Shown here in pieces: positions 53,459 through 61,768 of a DNA stretch of 64,000 nucleotides. This DNA comes from Chitinophaga oryziterrae (GTDB lineage: Bacteria > Bacteroidota > Bacteroidia > Chitinophagales > Chitinophagaceae): contig NZ_WRXO01000001.1 in NCBI RefSeq assembly GCF_009758125.1, positions 186,001-250,000 of the forward strand, written 5' to 3'. Positions within the stretch are counted from its first letter, which is position 1. Every line of letters begins with the position of its first letter. The position numbers and the translations under genes are program-made. Under the pieces are notes generated by a model. That model saw only the letters and a program-made list of their open reading frames with translations, was not told the origin of the DNA and searched no databases.

Positions 53459-53477
53459 GGATGTGCGAAGCACGTCC
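53459..53477. repeat. Small palindromic hairpin near YkuK gene end
   Basis: GGATGTGC-gaa-GCACGTCC forms an 8-base stem (one G-T pair) followed on the plus strand by a run of A and G. It lies between the YkuK-like gene end and the lipoprotein gene start, so it may be the YkuK terminator, but it lacks a T-run on that strand. Confidence 0.3.
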
Positions 53478-53512
53478 AAAAAAGGGGGGGTAATAGTAAG
53501 GTTAACAGCCTT

Positions 53513-53989
53513 TTAGTTCACCATCTTATCTGCACAGCAGCTGCTGGCAAATGCATCCGGTTTGGCTTTAAAGGCGAATCCCATACCCAGTATATAACCC
53601 ATTGCTTCGCGTAAGGCCAGGTTACTTTTAAACTGGGGATTGGTGTTAATGTCTGCATGTACTTCCATGTCTACATCGTAGTCGGTGAACATGTCACAGA
53701 GTTCGTAAGCGATCTCAATGCTTTTGGCCACTTCAATGAGCATACGCTCTTTAATGGAATACACATCTTTGGTTTTTTCATTGTGAATGAACATGAAACC
53801 TCCATGTCCCTCGCGCAGAAAAACGATCACCGTAGCAAATTCCGTGTCAGCACCTTTTACCTGTGAGTCTGTGCCAATACATACTTTCAGGTGAAAGCCC
53901 TTACCGGTTTCCCGGATAATGGCCTCCCGCACTTCTTCCTTAATGGGCAAATGAATTGGTTCGCCGTTGAATCTTCTCCATTTCATCAT
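53513..53989 (-). CDS. YkuK/DUF458 family RNase H-like protein
   Basis: The 158-residue protein has CIGTDSQVKG near 36-45 and a C-terminal HADINTNPQFKSN segment, which carry acidic residues typical of the RNase H-like YkuK fold. Role not established. It starts with MM; the first ATG (53989) is used. It lies alone on the minus strand. Confidence 0.75.
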   Translation of the reverse strand: MMKWRRFNGEPIHLPIKEEVREAIIRETGKGFHLKVCIGTDSQVKGADTEFATVIVFLREGHGGFMFIHNEKTKDVYSIKERMLIEVAKSIEIAYELCDMFTDYDVDMEVHADINTNPQFKSNLALREAMGYILGMGFAFKAKPDAFASSCCADKMVN

Positions 53990-54098
53990 TGTATATATGA
54001 TTAGAGTGAATAGGCTTCGCAGTTACATTAATGCCAGTCTTGTAGTAATGCCGGTCTTATGAATCTGGTATATCCGAATATACAAAATATTCAGATAA

Positions 54099-54467
54099 CT
54101 AGTATTGTCCGGTGCTCAGCATCACCAGCGTACATGCTTCCACGGGTTCTATCCCTTTACTCTCAGCCTGTTTTGCCAGTTCATCATTCTCCGTACCGGG
54201 GTTGAAGATGATTCTTTTGGGATGCAGCTGGAAGATATAATCGTAGTATTCCTTTTGTAATCCGGGATTCATATACAGCGTTACCGTATCTACATTTCCG
54301 GGAAGAGGATGATCTTTTGTGATGGGGATATCGCCTATTTGTCCGTCTCTTTTGCCGATAGCCAGTACGGGATGTCCCTTCGCTACCAACCGGTTTACTG
54401 CCAGGTAACTATACCTGCCCGGGTTAGGAGAGGCGCCCAGTACTACCGTAAGTTTCTTATCGCTCAT
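54099..54467 (-). CDS. CoA-binding domain protein
   Basis: The 122-residue protein has the Rossmann-like CoA-binding fold: LGASPNPGRYSYLAVNRL near 10-27, GHPVLAIGKRDGQIGDIPI, LYMNPGLQKEYYD and FNPGTENDEL. Such small proteins bind acyl-CoA or similar cofactors; the role is unknown. A GC-rich hairpin lies 20 bases before the ATG. Confidence 0.85.
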   Translation of the reverse strand: MSDKKLTVVLGASPNPGRYSYLAVNRLVAKGHPVLAIGKRDGQIGDIPITKDHPLPGNVDTVTLYMNPGLQKEYYDYIFQLHPKRIIFNPGTENDELAKQAESKGIEPVEACTLVMLSTGQY

Positions 54468-54486
54468 AATCTTTGTTTTAAATTAA

Positions 54487-54512
54487 GCGGGGCCGACAAG
54501 TGCCGGCCCCGC
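54487..54512 (-). terminator. GC-rich hairpin before the CoA-binding gene
   Basis: GCGGGGCCG and CGGCCCCGC are 9-base arms around an 8-base loop. It sits between the GbsR gene and the CoA-binding gene, both on the minus strand, so it may end the first or act in the leader of the second. It has no T-run. Confidence 0.4.
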
Positions 54513-54637
54513 ATCCTTCAATCTTAAAACACAAACATTAAACCAGAATGGCTAAAGAAGCTGATACCGCCTCCTTGGCAGTTGGGATATTAATTCAGAA
54601 CTTTCAATAAACACTGAAATACATAAACAAAAAAAAG

Positions 54638-55144
54638 CTACTTGAATAGCTTTAGCAGAGTAGAATAAAACCAGCTTTCTTCTGATTTAATGAAGGTGCT
54701 GATCGTTTTATCCGTCTGATGAGCGAATTTGTTGATGTTATGGATGGAATCTTTAAACGCTTTGACATGTTTGTCTTTGGTATCGCCTTCTACTTCCTGT
54801 AACTGGTTGAGTGTTTTGATGATAGGGTCCAGTTCCCTGCGTTTCCTTTCACGGGCAATATCGGTGGCTACTTTCCAGATATCTTTTTCTGCACTGAAGT
54901 ATTCTTTCCTTTCGCCGGGAATCAGCACTCTTTCTACCAGTCCCCAGTTAATCAGTTCCCGTACGTTCATATTGGTATTACCGCGGGAGATGTTGAGTTC
55001 CGCCATAATATCCTCTGCACTTAAAGGATCTGGCATAATCATCAGCAACGCGTGGATCTGGGCCATTGTGCGGTTAATACCCCACTGGGCACCCAGGGAA
55101 CCCCAGGTTTGGATAAATTGTGCCTTTGCCTCTGTTAACTTCAT
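54638..55144 (-). CDS. GbsR/MarR family transcriptional regulator
   Basis: The 168-residue protein has a winged-helix DNA-binding region (about 25-90: NRTMAQIHALLMIMPDPLSAEDIMAELNISRGNTNMNVREL) and a helical tail that would dimerise. GbsR-type proteins respond to small molecules such as choline in Bacillus; the ligand here is unknown. A leaderless-type promoter and a palindrome lie upstream, which suggests that it controls itself. Confidence 0.88.
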   Translation of the reverse strand: MKLTEAKAQFIQTWGSLGAQWGINRTMAQIHALLMIMPDPLSAEDIMAELNISRGNTNMNVRELINWGLVERVLIPGERKEYFSAEKDIWKVATDIARERKRRELDPIIKTLNQLQEVEGDTKDKHVKAFKDSIHNINKFAHQTDKTISTFIKSEESWFYSTLLKLFK

Positions 55145-55148
55145 AACA

Positions 55149-55192
55149 CAAAGATATATATAGTTACTGAACTTTCAAAAGTATTTGAAAGT
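55149..55192 (-). promoter_or_regulatory. GbsR promoter with putative operator
   Basis: TATCTTTG (55156 to 55149) ends four bases before the ATG at 55144, and TTG (55178 to 55176) sits 19 bases upstream as the -33. The palindrome ACTTTCAAA-N4-TTTGAAAGT (55171-55192) covers the -33, the right place for a dimeric repressor to block its own promoter. Confidence 0.6.
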
Positions 55193-55196
55193 ATGC

Positions 55197-55598
55197 TTAA
55201 TGCATAGAGTGGAGGGCAACCCTGTTGTTATCTATATCATAGATGATAGCGAAGTAGCCAAGGTCCTGCTCTTCGGATACGAGGCGTTTACCCAGTTCTA
55301 TTTTACCGCCTGCTTCTTCTACACGGTTTAGTACGGAGATAAGATCATTACCGGCGTGCAGGTAGATCAATGCACCGCGCTGGCTGGGGAGGTATTCTGC
55401 TCCCTGTACGATAGCGCCGCCTGCGCCGCCATTCTGATGATCATAAAGGAAGAAGCCCATTCGTTTGTAACCAGTGTTACTTTCAGGCATTTCATAGTCG
55501 AAAATTTGGCTGTAGAATTTCCTTGCCCTGTCAAAATCATGTACAGGGATTTCGAACCAGTTTAATGCATTCTTAGGAATTTCCATATGTGGTATCAT
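55197..55598 (-). CDS. VOC family protein
   Basis: From the ATG at 55598 the product has 133 residues (MIPHMEIPKNALNWFEIPV...); an in-frame ATG at 55694 lies in the PDH E2 terminator and is rejected, and a Met four residues on is also possible. It has the VOC/glyoxalase fold with FEIPVHDFDRARKFYSQIFDY and VSEEQDLGYFAIIYDIDNNRVALHS. Members bind metals for dioxygenase or isomerase reactions; the reaction is unknown. Confidence 0.82.
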   Translation of the reverse strand: MIPHMEIPKNALNWFEIPVHDFDRARKFYSQIFDYEMPESNTGYKRMGFFLYDHQNGGAGGAIVQGAEYLPSQRGALIYLHAGNDLISVLNRVEEAGGKIELGKRLVSEEQDLGYFAIIYDIDNNRVALHSMH

Positions 55599-55676
55599 TG
55601 TTATGGGGCTACCTAAATTTAAATAATTATATGGCAAATCCCAAATACTCAGTTTGCAATAATATCCTAAAAACAA

Positions 55677-55709
55677 AACAGGCATTCCGTTCAAAACGAA
55701 ATGCCTGTT
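55677..55709 (-). terminator. Terminator of the PDH E2 gene
   Basis: AACAGGCATT-c-CGTT pairs with AACG-a-AATGCCTGTT around a short loop. On the minus strand T-rich sequence follows. It ends the E2 transcript ahead of the VOC gene. Confidence 0.75.
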
Positions 55710-55735
55710 ATTATAATAATTAGATAGTTTAAAGG

Positions 55736-57379
55736 TTATACCAGCATCGTTACCGGGTTCTCCAGGTAGCCTTTCAGTGTAGCCAGGAAGCGTGCGCCTA
55801 CTGCTCCATCCACGCTACGGTGGTCACAGCTGAGGGTTAACTTCATGATGTTCACTGCTTTGAACTGGCCCTTTTCAGAGATGACAGTTTCCTTGATATT
55901 ACCTACCGCCAGAATTGCAGAATCCGGAGGATTGATAATAGCGGTGAATTCGTCGATACCTAACATTCCCAGGTTGGAAACGGTAAAGGTATTACCGGAG
56001 AAATCCTGTGGTTGCAGTTTCTTGTTCTTCGCTTTGTCGTACAGGTCTTTTGCTTCACCAGCAATCTGGCTAAGTGTTTTCTGATCTGCGAAACGAACGA
56101 CCGGAACGATCAGGCCTTCTTCGATAGCCACAGCGGAACCGATGTGAATATGATGGTTCTGACGGATGAAATCACCATACCAGCTGCTGTTTACAGCAGG
56201 GTGTTGACGCAGTGCCAAAGCAGATGCTTTGATCACCATATCATTGAAGGAGATTTTAACCGGAGAGATTTCATTGATTGATTTACGGGCCTCCATGGCT
56301 TTATCCATGTTCACATCTATTTTCAGGTAGAAGTGAGGCGCCGAGAATTTGCTTTCGCTGAGGCGTTTGGCAATTACCTTACGCATCTGTGTCAGCGGAA
56401 TATCGGTAAAGCCTTCCTGACCTGCAGGTACGAATGCTGCCGCTTTCGCTGCCGGCGCTCCGGCGGCCTTCGCAGGCTGCTGTGCAGGCGCTGCTGCCGG
56501 TACATAATTGTCAATGTCTTTCTTAATGATCCTGCCGCTGTCGCCGGAACCGGTTACCTGTTTGATATCGATCCCTTTCTCTTCTGCCAGTTTCTTGGCA
56601 AGCGGAGAGGCTTTGATACGGCCGTTATCTGAAGTAGATGTCTCAGGAGTAGCTGTCGGAGCCGCGGATGCTACCGGAGTAGCCTGCTTTTCTTCTGCTT
56701 TCGCTGCCGGTGCTGCAGGTTTACCTTCAGCAGCCAGTATAGCATCTACATTTGTTCCTTTTTTACCTACGATGGCGATGATACCATTTACTTTAGCGGC
56801 CTCACCTTCTTTCACACCTACATACAGTAATTCACCTTCTGCATAACCGATCACTTCCATAGTTGCCTTATCGGTTTCTACTTCTGCCAGTACATCGTCA
56901 CTCTTCACAGTATCACCCACTTTCTTGTTCCAGGCAATGATCTTACCTTCTGTCATCGTATCACTCAGCAGTGGCATACGGATAACAGTAGCGTTTTTCA
57001 GCGCTTCCGCTGCTGCGCCGTTATCTGCAACGGGGGCAGCAACAGCTGCAGCAGGCTTAGCTTCTTCCTTTGCAGGAGCAGCAGCAGCAGCTGCCGGTGC
57101 ATTATTATTACCGCCTTCCAGCAAAGACTTATAGTCCTCACCTGGCTTACCTACAATAGCTATAATTCCATTTACTTTAGCAGCCTTACCTTTCTCCACA
57201 CCGATATATAAAAGTGTACCCTCAACATATCCAATTACTTCCATGGTGGCCTTATCAGTTTCCACCTCAGCAATTACATCGTCTGCTTTTACGGTATCTC
57301 CTACCTTTTTATGCCATTCCGCGATCACCCCTTCAGTCATTGTGTCACTCAAAAGGGGCATTCTGATAACTTCTGCCAT
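55736..57379 (-). CDS. Pyruvate dehydrogenase complex E2 (dihydrolipoyl acetyltransferase)
   Basis: The ATG at 57379 gives 547 residues; an ATG at 57403 is excluded because the -7 element at 57401-57408 overlaps it. Two lipoyl domains (about 1-80 and 130-210) each carry the lipoyl-Lys motif VETDKATMEVIGY, then a peripheral-subunit-binding domain (KASPLAKKLAEEKGIDIKQVTGSGDSGRI) and the catalytic acetyltransferase domain with DHRSVDGAVGARFL. Ala/Pro/Lys-rich linkers join them. It transfers acetyl groups to CoA; E1 and E3 genes are not in the window. The PDH type is likelier than 2-oxoglutarate because of the double lipoyl domain. Confidence 0.93.
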   Translation of the reverse strand: MAEVIRMPLLSDTMTEGVIAEWHKKVGDTVKADDVIAEVETDKATMEVIGYVEGTLLYIGVEKGKAAKVNGIIAIVGKPGEDYKSLLEGGNNNAPAAAAAAPAKEEAKPAAAVAAPVADNGAAAEALKNATVIRMPLLSDTMTEGKIIAWNKKVGDTVKSDDVLAEVETDKATMEVIGYAEGELLYVGVKEGEAAKVNGIIAIVGKKGTNVDAILAAEGKPAAPAAKAEEKQATPVASAAPTATPETSTSDNGRIKASPLAKKLAEEKGIDIKQVTGSGDSGRIIKKDIDNYVPAAAPAQQPAKAAGAPAAKAAAFVPAGQEGFTDIPLTQMRKVIAKRLSESKFSAPHFYLKIDVNMDKAMEARKSINEISPVKISFNDMVIKASALALRQHPAVNSSWYGDFIRQNHHIHIGSAVAIEEGLIVPVVRFADQKTLSQIAGEAKDLYDKAKNKKLQPQDFSGNTFTVSNLGMLGIDEFTAIINPPDSAILAVGNIKETVISEKGQFKAVNIMKLTLSCDHRSVDGAVGARFLATLKGYLENPVTMLV

Positions 57380-57400
57380 AGTCTTTTTCCAAATTTTGCT

Positions 57401-57408
57401 CAAACCTA
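57401..57408 (-). promoter_or_regulatory. -7 element of the PDH E2 gene
   Basis: TAGGTTTG on the minus strand fits TAnnTTTG, 21 bases before the ATG at 57379. Confidence 0.55.
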
Positions 57409-57466
57409 CAAAAGAAAAGCGAATTGTAAAAGTCGGATTGCGGAAGATATACTTCCGGTATCCTTA

Positions 57467-59329
57467 TTAAAAATCAAGTTCAAGATTAAGTCTGTCCTTC
57501 AGCTCTTTTATCAGCGGGTAGCTTTCCGTCATTTTTTGGAACTGCTCCCTGCTGGAAAGTGGGGCAGGGCCTATATCCACGGCCTGCTGTGTCTCATCCA
57601 GCAGCAAGGTCAGCACAATGCCCAGGTTATGGAATTTGTCTTTGAAAAAGGCTGAAATGGCCAGCTTTTCTTCTTCCATAAAACGGAACTGCACAATATT
57701 ACGGCTGGTAATCGCTATTTCTTCAGGAGCGGGCAGTGTAATAGCTGCTAACTGAAGATTACTTACGACTGTCATTTTGTTAGCCTGCCGGAAGCGGTCG
57801 ATGAACTCTTCCCAGTAAACGTGTAAAGCGCCCAATGTGATAGGGATCGCTTGTTTTACCGGACCTGTCTGTTGTTTTGCTGCCAGGGCCTCCTTCATGG
57901 CGGCGAGGCCGGTCATCTTAGGCTGTGGGGTAGCGGGCTTCGAAGTGGCGGTGGTAGTAGCTGCCGGTATTGTGCCATTCGCCACCAGCGCTTCCTTCAT
58001 AGAAGTAAGCCCGCCGGTTTTGGGCTGGGCTACCGGCACCGTCTTTACCGGTTCCGGTGTTTCTATCGTCAGCCTTGCTTCACTGGCTGCAATAGACGCC
58101 GTAGTAGCTGGCTGCCCGGCACTTCCTTTAGCCAAAGTGGCAAAAGGCGCTCTTAAACGCTGGGGCGCCGCGCCATCAGCTACTAATTTTTTTTTTACTA
58201 CCTCACCGGTCTGTTCATCACTCACTAAGTTTACCGCCTGTTGGAGGTAACACAGTTTTATCAGCGCCATCTCCACATGCAGCCGTTTATTCCGCGCCAT
58301 GCGGTAGTTGATCTCTGTTTCGTTCAGCAGGTGCAGGGCGGTGATCAGGTAAGAAGGACTCACCTTGCCGGACATCTGCCGGTAGCGGTCTTTCAGGTTA
58401 CCCGATACTTCTACCAGGTGCATCACCTTTTCTTCTTTGCACATCAGCAGGTTACGCAGGAATTCTGCCCAGCCGTTCAGGAAATTATCTCCTTCAAATC
58501 CTTTTTGCAGAATTTCGTCAAAGATCAGCAGGGCAGTAGCTACATCCTGTACCATCACGGCTTCCATTACTTTAAAGAAGTAATCATAGTCCAGGATGTT
58601 CAGGTGTTCCAGCGTATTGGAATAAGTCAGATGCCCGCCTGTAAAGCTGACGATCTTATCCAGTGTACTCAGGGAGTCGCGCATACAGCCGTCCGTTTTC
58701 TGGGCTACCAGGTGCAGGGCGTCTGTTTCGGCTTCAATATTTTCTTTCTGGCAGATCTCCAGCAGGTGATCTACCGTATCCTGAATAGTAATGCGTTTAA
58801 AATCAAAGATCTGGCAACGACTGAGGATCGTTGGTAAGATCTTATGTTTTTCTGTTGTTGCCAGGATAAAAATGGCGTAAGGAGGTGGCTCCTCCAGCGT
58901 TTTCAGGAACGCGTTAAAAGCGGAGGAACTGAGCATGTGTACCTCATCTATAATATAGATTTTGTACTTGCCTGCCTGCGGAGCAAAACGTACCTGCTCC
59001 ACCAGGGTGCGGATATCATCTACAGAGTTGTTAGACGCCGCATCCAGCTCGTGAATATTAAAAGAACTGCCTTCATTGAATGATGTACAGGAATGACACT
59101 GGTTACAGGCTTCCCCATCAGGCTGAAGGTTCTCACAGTTAATGGTTTTGGCCAATATACGCGCACAGGTAGTTTTACCTACCCCTCTCGGACCGCAAAA
59201 CAAAAAGGCATGTGCCAGCTGGTTATTACGGATAGCATTCTTGAGCGTGGTGGTAATATGTGCTTGTCCTACTACGGTAGAAAAATTCTGTGGGCGGTAT
59301 TTACGGGCAGAAACTATAAAATTCTCCAT
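57467..59329 (-). CDS. dnaX: DNA polymerase III subunits gamma and tau
   Basis: The 620-residue protein has the clamp-loader AAA+ domain (about 1-370): Walker A GPRGVGKTT near 46-54, the zinc-binding Cys set near 65-82 (NCENLQPDGEACNQCHSC), Walker B IYIIDEVHMLSSSAF and SRCQIFDFKRI. A Thr/Pro/Ala-rich linker (about 380-470) and a C-terminal domain follow. It loads the sliding clamp. A near-consensus TACTTTCG lies 23 bases upstream of the ATG. Confidence 0.94.
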   Translation of the reverse strand: MENFIVSARKYRPQNFSTVVGQAHITTTLKNAIRNNQLAHAFLFCGPRGVGKTTCARILAKTINCENLQPDGEACNQCHSCTSFNEGSSFNIHELDAASNNSVDDIRTLVEQVRFAPQAGKYKIYIIDEVHMLSSSAFNAFLKTLEEPPPYAIFILATTEKHKILPTILSRCQIFDFKRITIQDTVDHLLEICQKENIEAETDALHLVAQKTDGCMRDSLSTLDKIVSFTGGHLTYSNTLEHLNILDYDYFFKVMEAVMVQDVATALLIFDEILQKGFEGDNFLNGWAEFLRNLLMCKEEKVMHLVEVSGNLKDRYRQMSGKVSPSYLITALHLLNETEINYRMARNKRLHVEMALIKLCYLQQAVNLVSDEQTGEVVKKKLVADGAAPQRLRAPFATLAKGSAGQPATTASIAASEARLTIETPEPVKTVPVAQPKTGGLTSMKEALVANGTIPAATTTATSKPATPQPKMTGLAAMKEALAAKQQTGPVKQAIPITLGALHVYWEEFIDRFRQANKMTVVSNLQLAAITLPAPEEIAITSRNIVQFRFMEEEKLAISAFFKDKFHNLGIVLTLLLDETQQAVDIGPAPLSSREQFQKMTESYPLIKELKDRLNLELDF

Positions 59330-59403
59330 ATGTCATCTTCATTCGCAAGGCCGAAAGTACAGAAAATTGTCCATAGGCGATAGCGCAAAACAAGGATCGG
59401 CTA

Positions 59404-61518
59404 CTATGGCGAGGTTGGCAGCATCATCTCCAGTAACTCCTTTTTCATTAGCAGTACACTGTTGTTAAAATGTTCCAGTACTCCGGAAACGATGGCATGT
59501 ATATTCTGTATTTCTACATTTACCGGTTCATTTTCCAGCAGATAAACATAATCGTAAGATAAAAAGTGACTGATCTGTTCATCTAATGCAGGCTCCCAGT
59601 ATGCAGCAATAAGATTATCGTTAAAATATTGAGCCAGAAAATCCCGCAATTCCCTGCTGGCGGCTCTTAGCTGATCAAAATAGGGAAGCGACCTTTTAAC
59701 ACTGATACCACCGGAACCAAAAATAAAAGTAATGCTCTCCATGATCTTTACCGCAATATTACTTAGCCAGGTTGCCTGGTTTTCATATAGATGTACTAAA
59801 TGATACTGTTCCAGCAGCCGGGGGGCCTGATCATTACCATTTATGATCGCCAGGGTATAGTGATAACCAAAAGCTAACTGATCGTTTTTCCTCAGCCATT
59901 CACCGTCTACCTCAATGGCCTTCTGTAAACCAGGTAGTTGTGCCCGGGCTTGTGATACAGGATACTGTATTCCCCGGAATTCGAAAAATTTCACTTTGAT
60001 ATTCCCGTCTGCTATTGTCTGCAGGGTTTCTGCATCCTGCCGGTTCATAAAGTAACGACGTATACGCAGGCTGTTTTCAGGATTATACAATACATAAAAT
60101 GAGAGATTTTCCATTACGTCATCTGGCAGTCTTGCCGGATGACTGATAGTTGGAAAAGGCCTGTTATCATAGTATTCATGAAAATTCCGGGGGAGTGCAA
60201 AGACCACCTGCTTTGTTTCCATGTCTGAAATGAAATCGTCTGCAGTGTATAAATCGCAAAGCCCGGAGTCCGGTACTTCCAGCTCATAAATAAGGGCAGA
60301 CATGGCTTCCTGTAGTTGTTCCGCGTTATTGAACAGCGTCCAGGCACTGCCGTGGACCGTCTGAGAGGGAATGTCTGCTGCCAGGTACCGGCGTTCCCTC
60401 TCTTCCCGGGTAGGGTGAGTGGCCCACTGGTCGCCTAACTTTACCTGGCTGGTTAAGATCGTCTTAAAGTACTCGTCCGTAATCACCGGCAACTGATCTT
60501 CATCCAATGGTACATTGTTCCGGATAGCATAATGACGTATCATGGCCAGATGTGCTTCATAGATATTGAAGAACTTCAGCTGATCTTCAGCCAGTTCAGG
60601 TAGTTGCTGCAAACAGTTCTCAAAACAGAAAATGCTCATTTCCATTCTGCGCATGGTGGATATCGCGGTTTGTGTACCGCATACAGACAATGCCACAGCA
60701 TCTGCATGAAATTCCATTTCCCTGCGCAGCTTCATGTACTGGCGGTTCAGCAGGGTATACATTTTACGCAGCAGGTACTGGATACCATTGGCCAGATACA
60801 TCGTTACCCTGGCAAAAAAGATATTTAACACGCCGAAGCCCGACCAGCGCATGATGGCGGTATTCCAGCTGTCGTTCTCGTATAATATATTATGGACGAC
60901 TTTGTTGAGAGAATATATATAACTGCCTATGGCCGTGCTACGCTGGGTAAAATGACCGAATTCATGTGCCAGTGCCATTTTAAACTCGCTGATATTCAAA
61001 CTGTTTGCCAGTCCCATCCCTATTTCCAGGTTTTTACCGGAAGGCCAGAACATGCTCAAAAAACTGGAATTATAGAAAACACCGGCATTTACATCCGGTA
61101 TCAGGAATACCCGTTTAGGAAACCTGGTTTTTGTTTCAATCGCCAGCTCATGGATGAATGCGAATAATCCGGGATGTTCTTCTGCAAAGATTTCCATCCG
61201 GTAAGGGTTGGCCGGTTTTTGCCTGCGGAACAGGAATTTTACCAGGAATACCACCAGCATTATACCCAGTACCATCATGGCAATACCTACCGGTATAGCG
61301 ATATGACGGGTATAATCAGGTACGCGGACGATCATCAGTATGCCTCCTGCAATACATCCCGCAGCCAGTATAACTGCAAGGGATAGCAATACACAGTAGG
61401 ACACAAAGAATAAAAATATACCCACCACCATTTTAATCATCTGCATTCTTAAAAAAGTGGTCTTTTGCATATAGGACTCCTCTGCTGGGTTGGCACCGGC
61501 AGGAAACACGTTGGACAT
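59404..61518 (-). CDS. M48 family zinc metallopeptidase, membrane-bound
   Basis: From the ATG at 61518 the product has 704 residues; an ATG at 61551 would add 11 residues that look unlike a start region. It has two hydrophobic segments near 25-60 and 65-95, then HEFGH (185-189) with the third ligand region FHADAV about 100 residues later. Such peptidases degrade misfolded membrane proteins. The long C-terminal part is not recognised and is unusual for HtpX. It is on the opposite strand to the following kinase. Confidence 0.85.
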   Translation of the reverse strand: MSNVFPAGANPAEESYMQKTTFLRMQMIKMVVGIFLFFVSYCVLLSLAVILAAGCIAGGILMIVRVPDYTRHIAIPVGIAMMVLGIMLVVFLVKFLFRRQKPANPYRMEIFAEEHPGLFAFIHELAIETKTRFPKRVFLIPDVNAGVFYNSSFLSMFWPSGKNLEIGMGLANSLNISEFKMALAHEFGHFTQRSTAIGSYIYSLNKVVHNILYENDSWNTAIMRWSGFGVLNIFFARVTMYLANGIQYLLRKMYTLLNRQYMKLRREMEFHADAVALSVCGTQTAISTMRRMEMSIFCFENCLQQLPELAEDQLKFFNIYEAHLAMIRHYAIRNNVPLDEDQLPVITDEYFKTILTSQVKLGDQWATHPTREERERRYLAADIPSQTVHGSAWTLFNNAEQLQEAMSALIYELEVPDSGLCDLYTADDFISDMETKQVVFALPRNFHEYYDNRPFPTISHPARLPDDVMENLSFYVLYNPENSLRIRRYFMNRQDAETLQTIADGNIKVKFFEFRGIQYPVSQARAQLPGLQKAIEVDGEWLRKNDQLAFGYHYTLAIINGNDQAPRLLEQYHLVHLYENQATWLSNIAVKIMESITFIFGSGGISVKRSLPYFDQLRAASRELRDFLAQYFNDNLIAAYWEPALDEQISHFLSYDYVYLLENEPVNVEIQNIHAIVSGVLEHFNNSVLLMKKELLEMMLPTSP

Positions 61519-61670
61519 AGTTATTATCTGGTTTGCATCGAACAGAAACAAAAAGAGGTTAAATATAATTCTATTTTAGCAGGGATGTACCCTTTTGTTA
61601 TGGTTCTCCGGACAATAACAAAAGGGTAAAAAGTTTTCTTTCTCATCAGTTTTATATAATTTAGTTGTAG

Positions 61671-61685
61671 TTATCATTTTGATAA
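61671..61685. promoter_or_regulatory. Small palindrome upstream of the hybrid kinase
   Basis: TTATCA-ttt-TGATAA is a perfect inverted repeat 84 bases before the kinase ATG at 61769. GTTG and CAAC extend it with a bulge. It could be an operator or chance. Confidence 0.3.
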
Positions 61686-61768
61686 TCAACAAACTTTATC
61701 AATCATCCACCAGCTTTAGGCGCGTTTGTTATTCTTAATAAGAAGCACTAATGTTTTTTTAACTTCAA

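Noticed and set aside
54548..54610. 20-codon ORF on the plus strand between the CoA-binding and GbsR genes
   Set aside because: There is no ribosome binding site or promoter, and chance explains such a short frame.
56450..57130. Repeat array in the E2 gene
   Set aside because: The Ala/Pro-rich repetition is the normal linker sequence between lipoyl and catalytic domains, and the two lipoyl domains are a common duplication.
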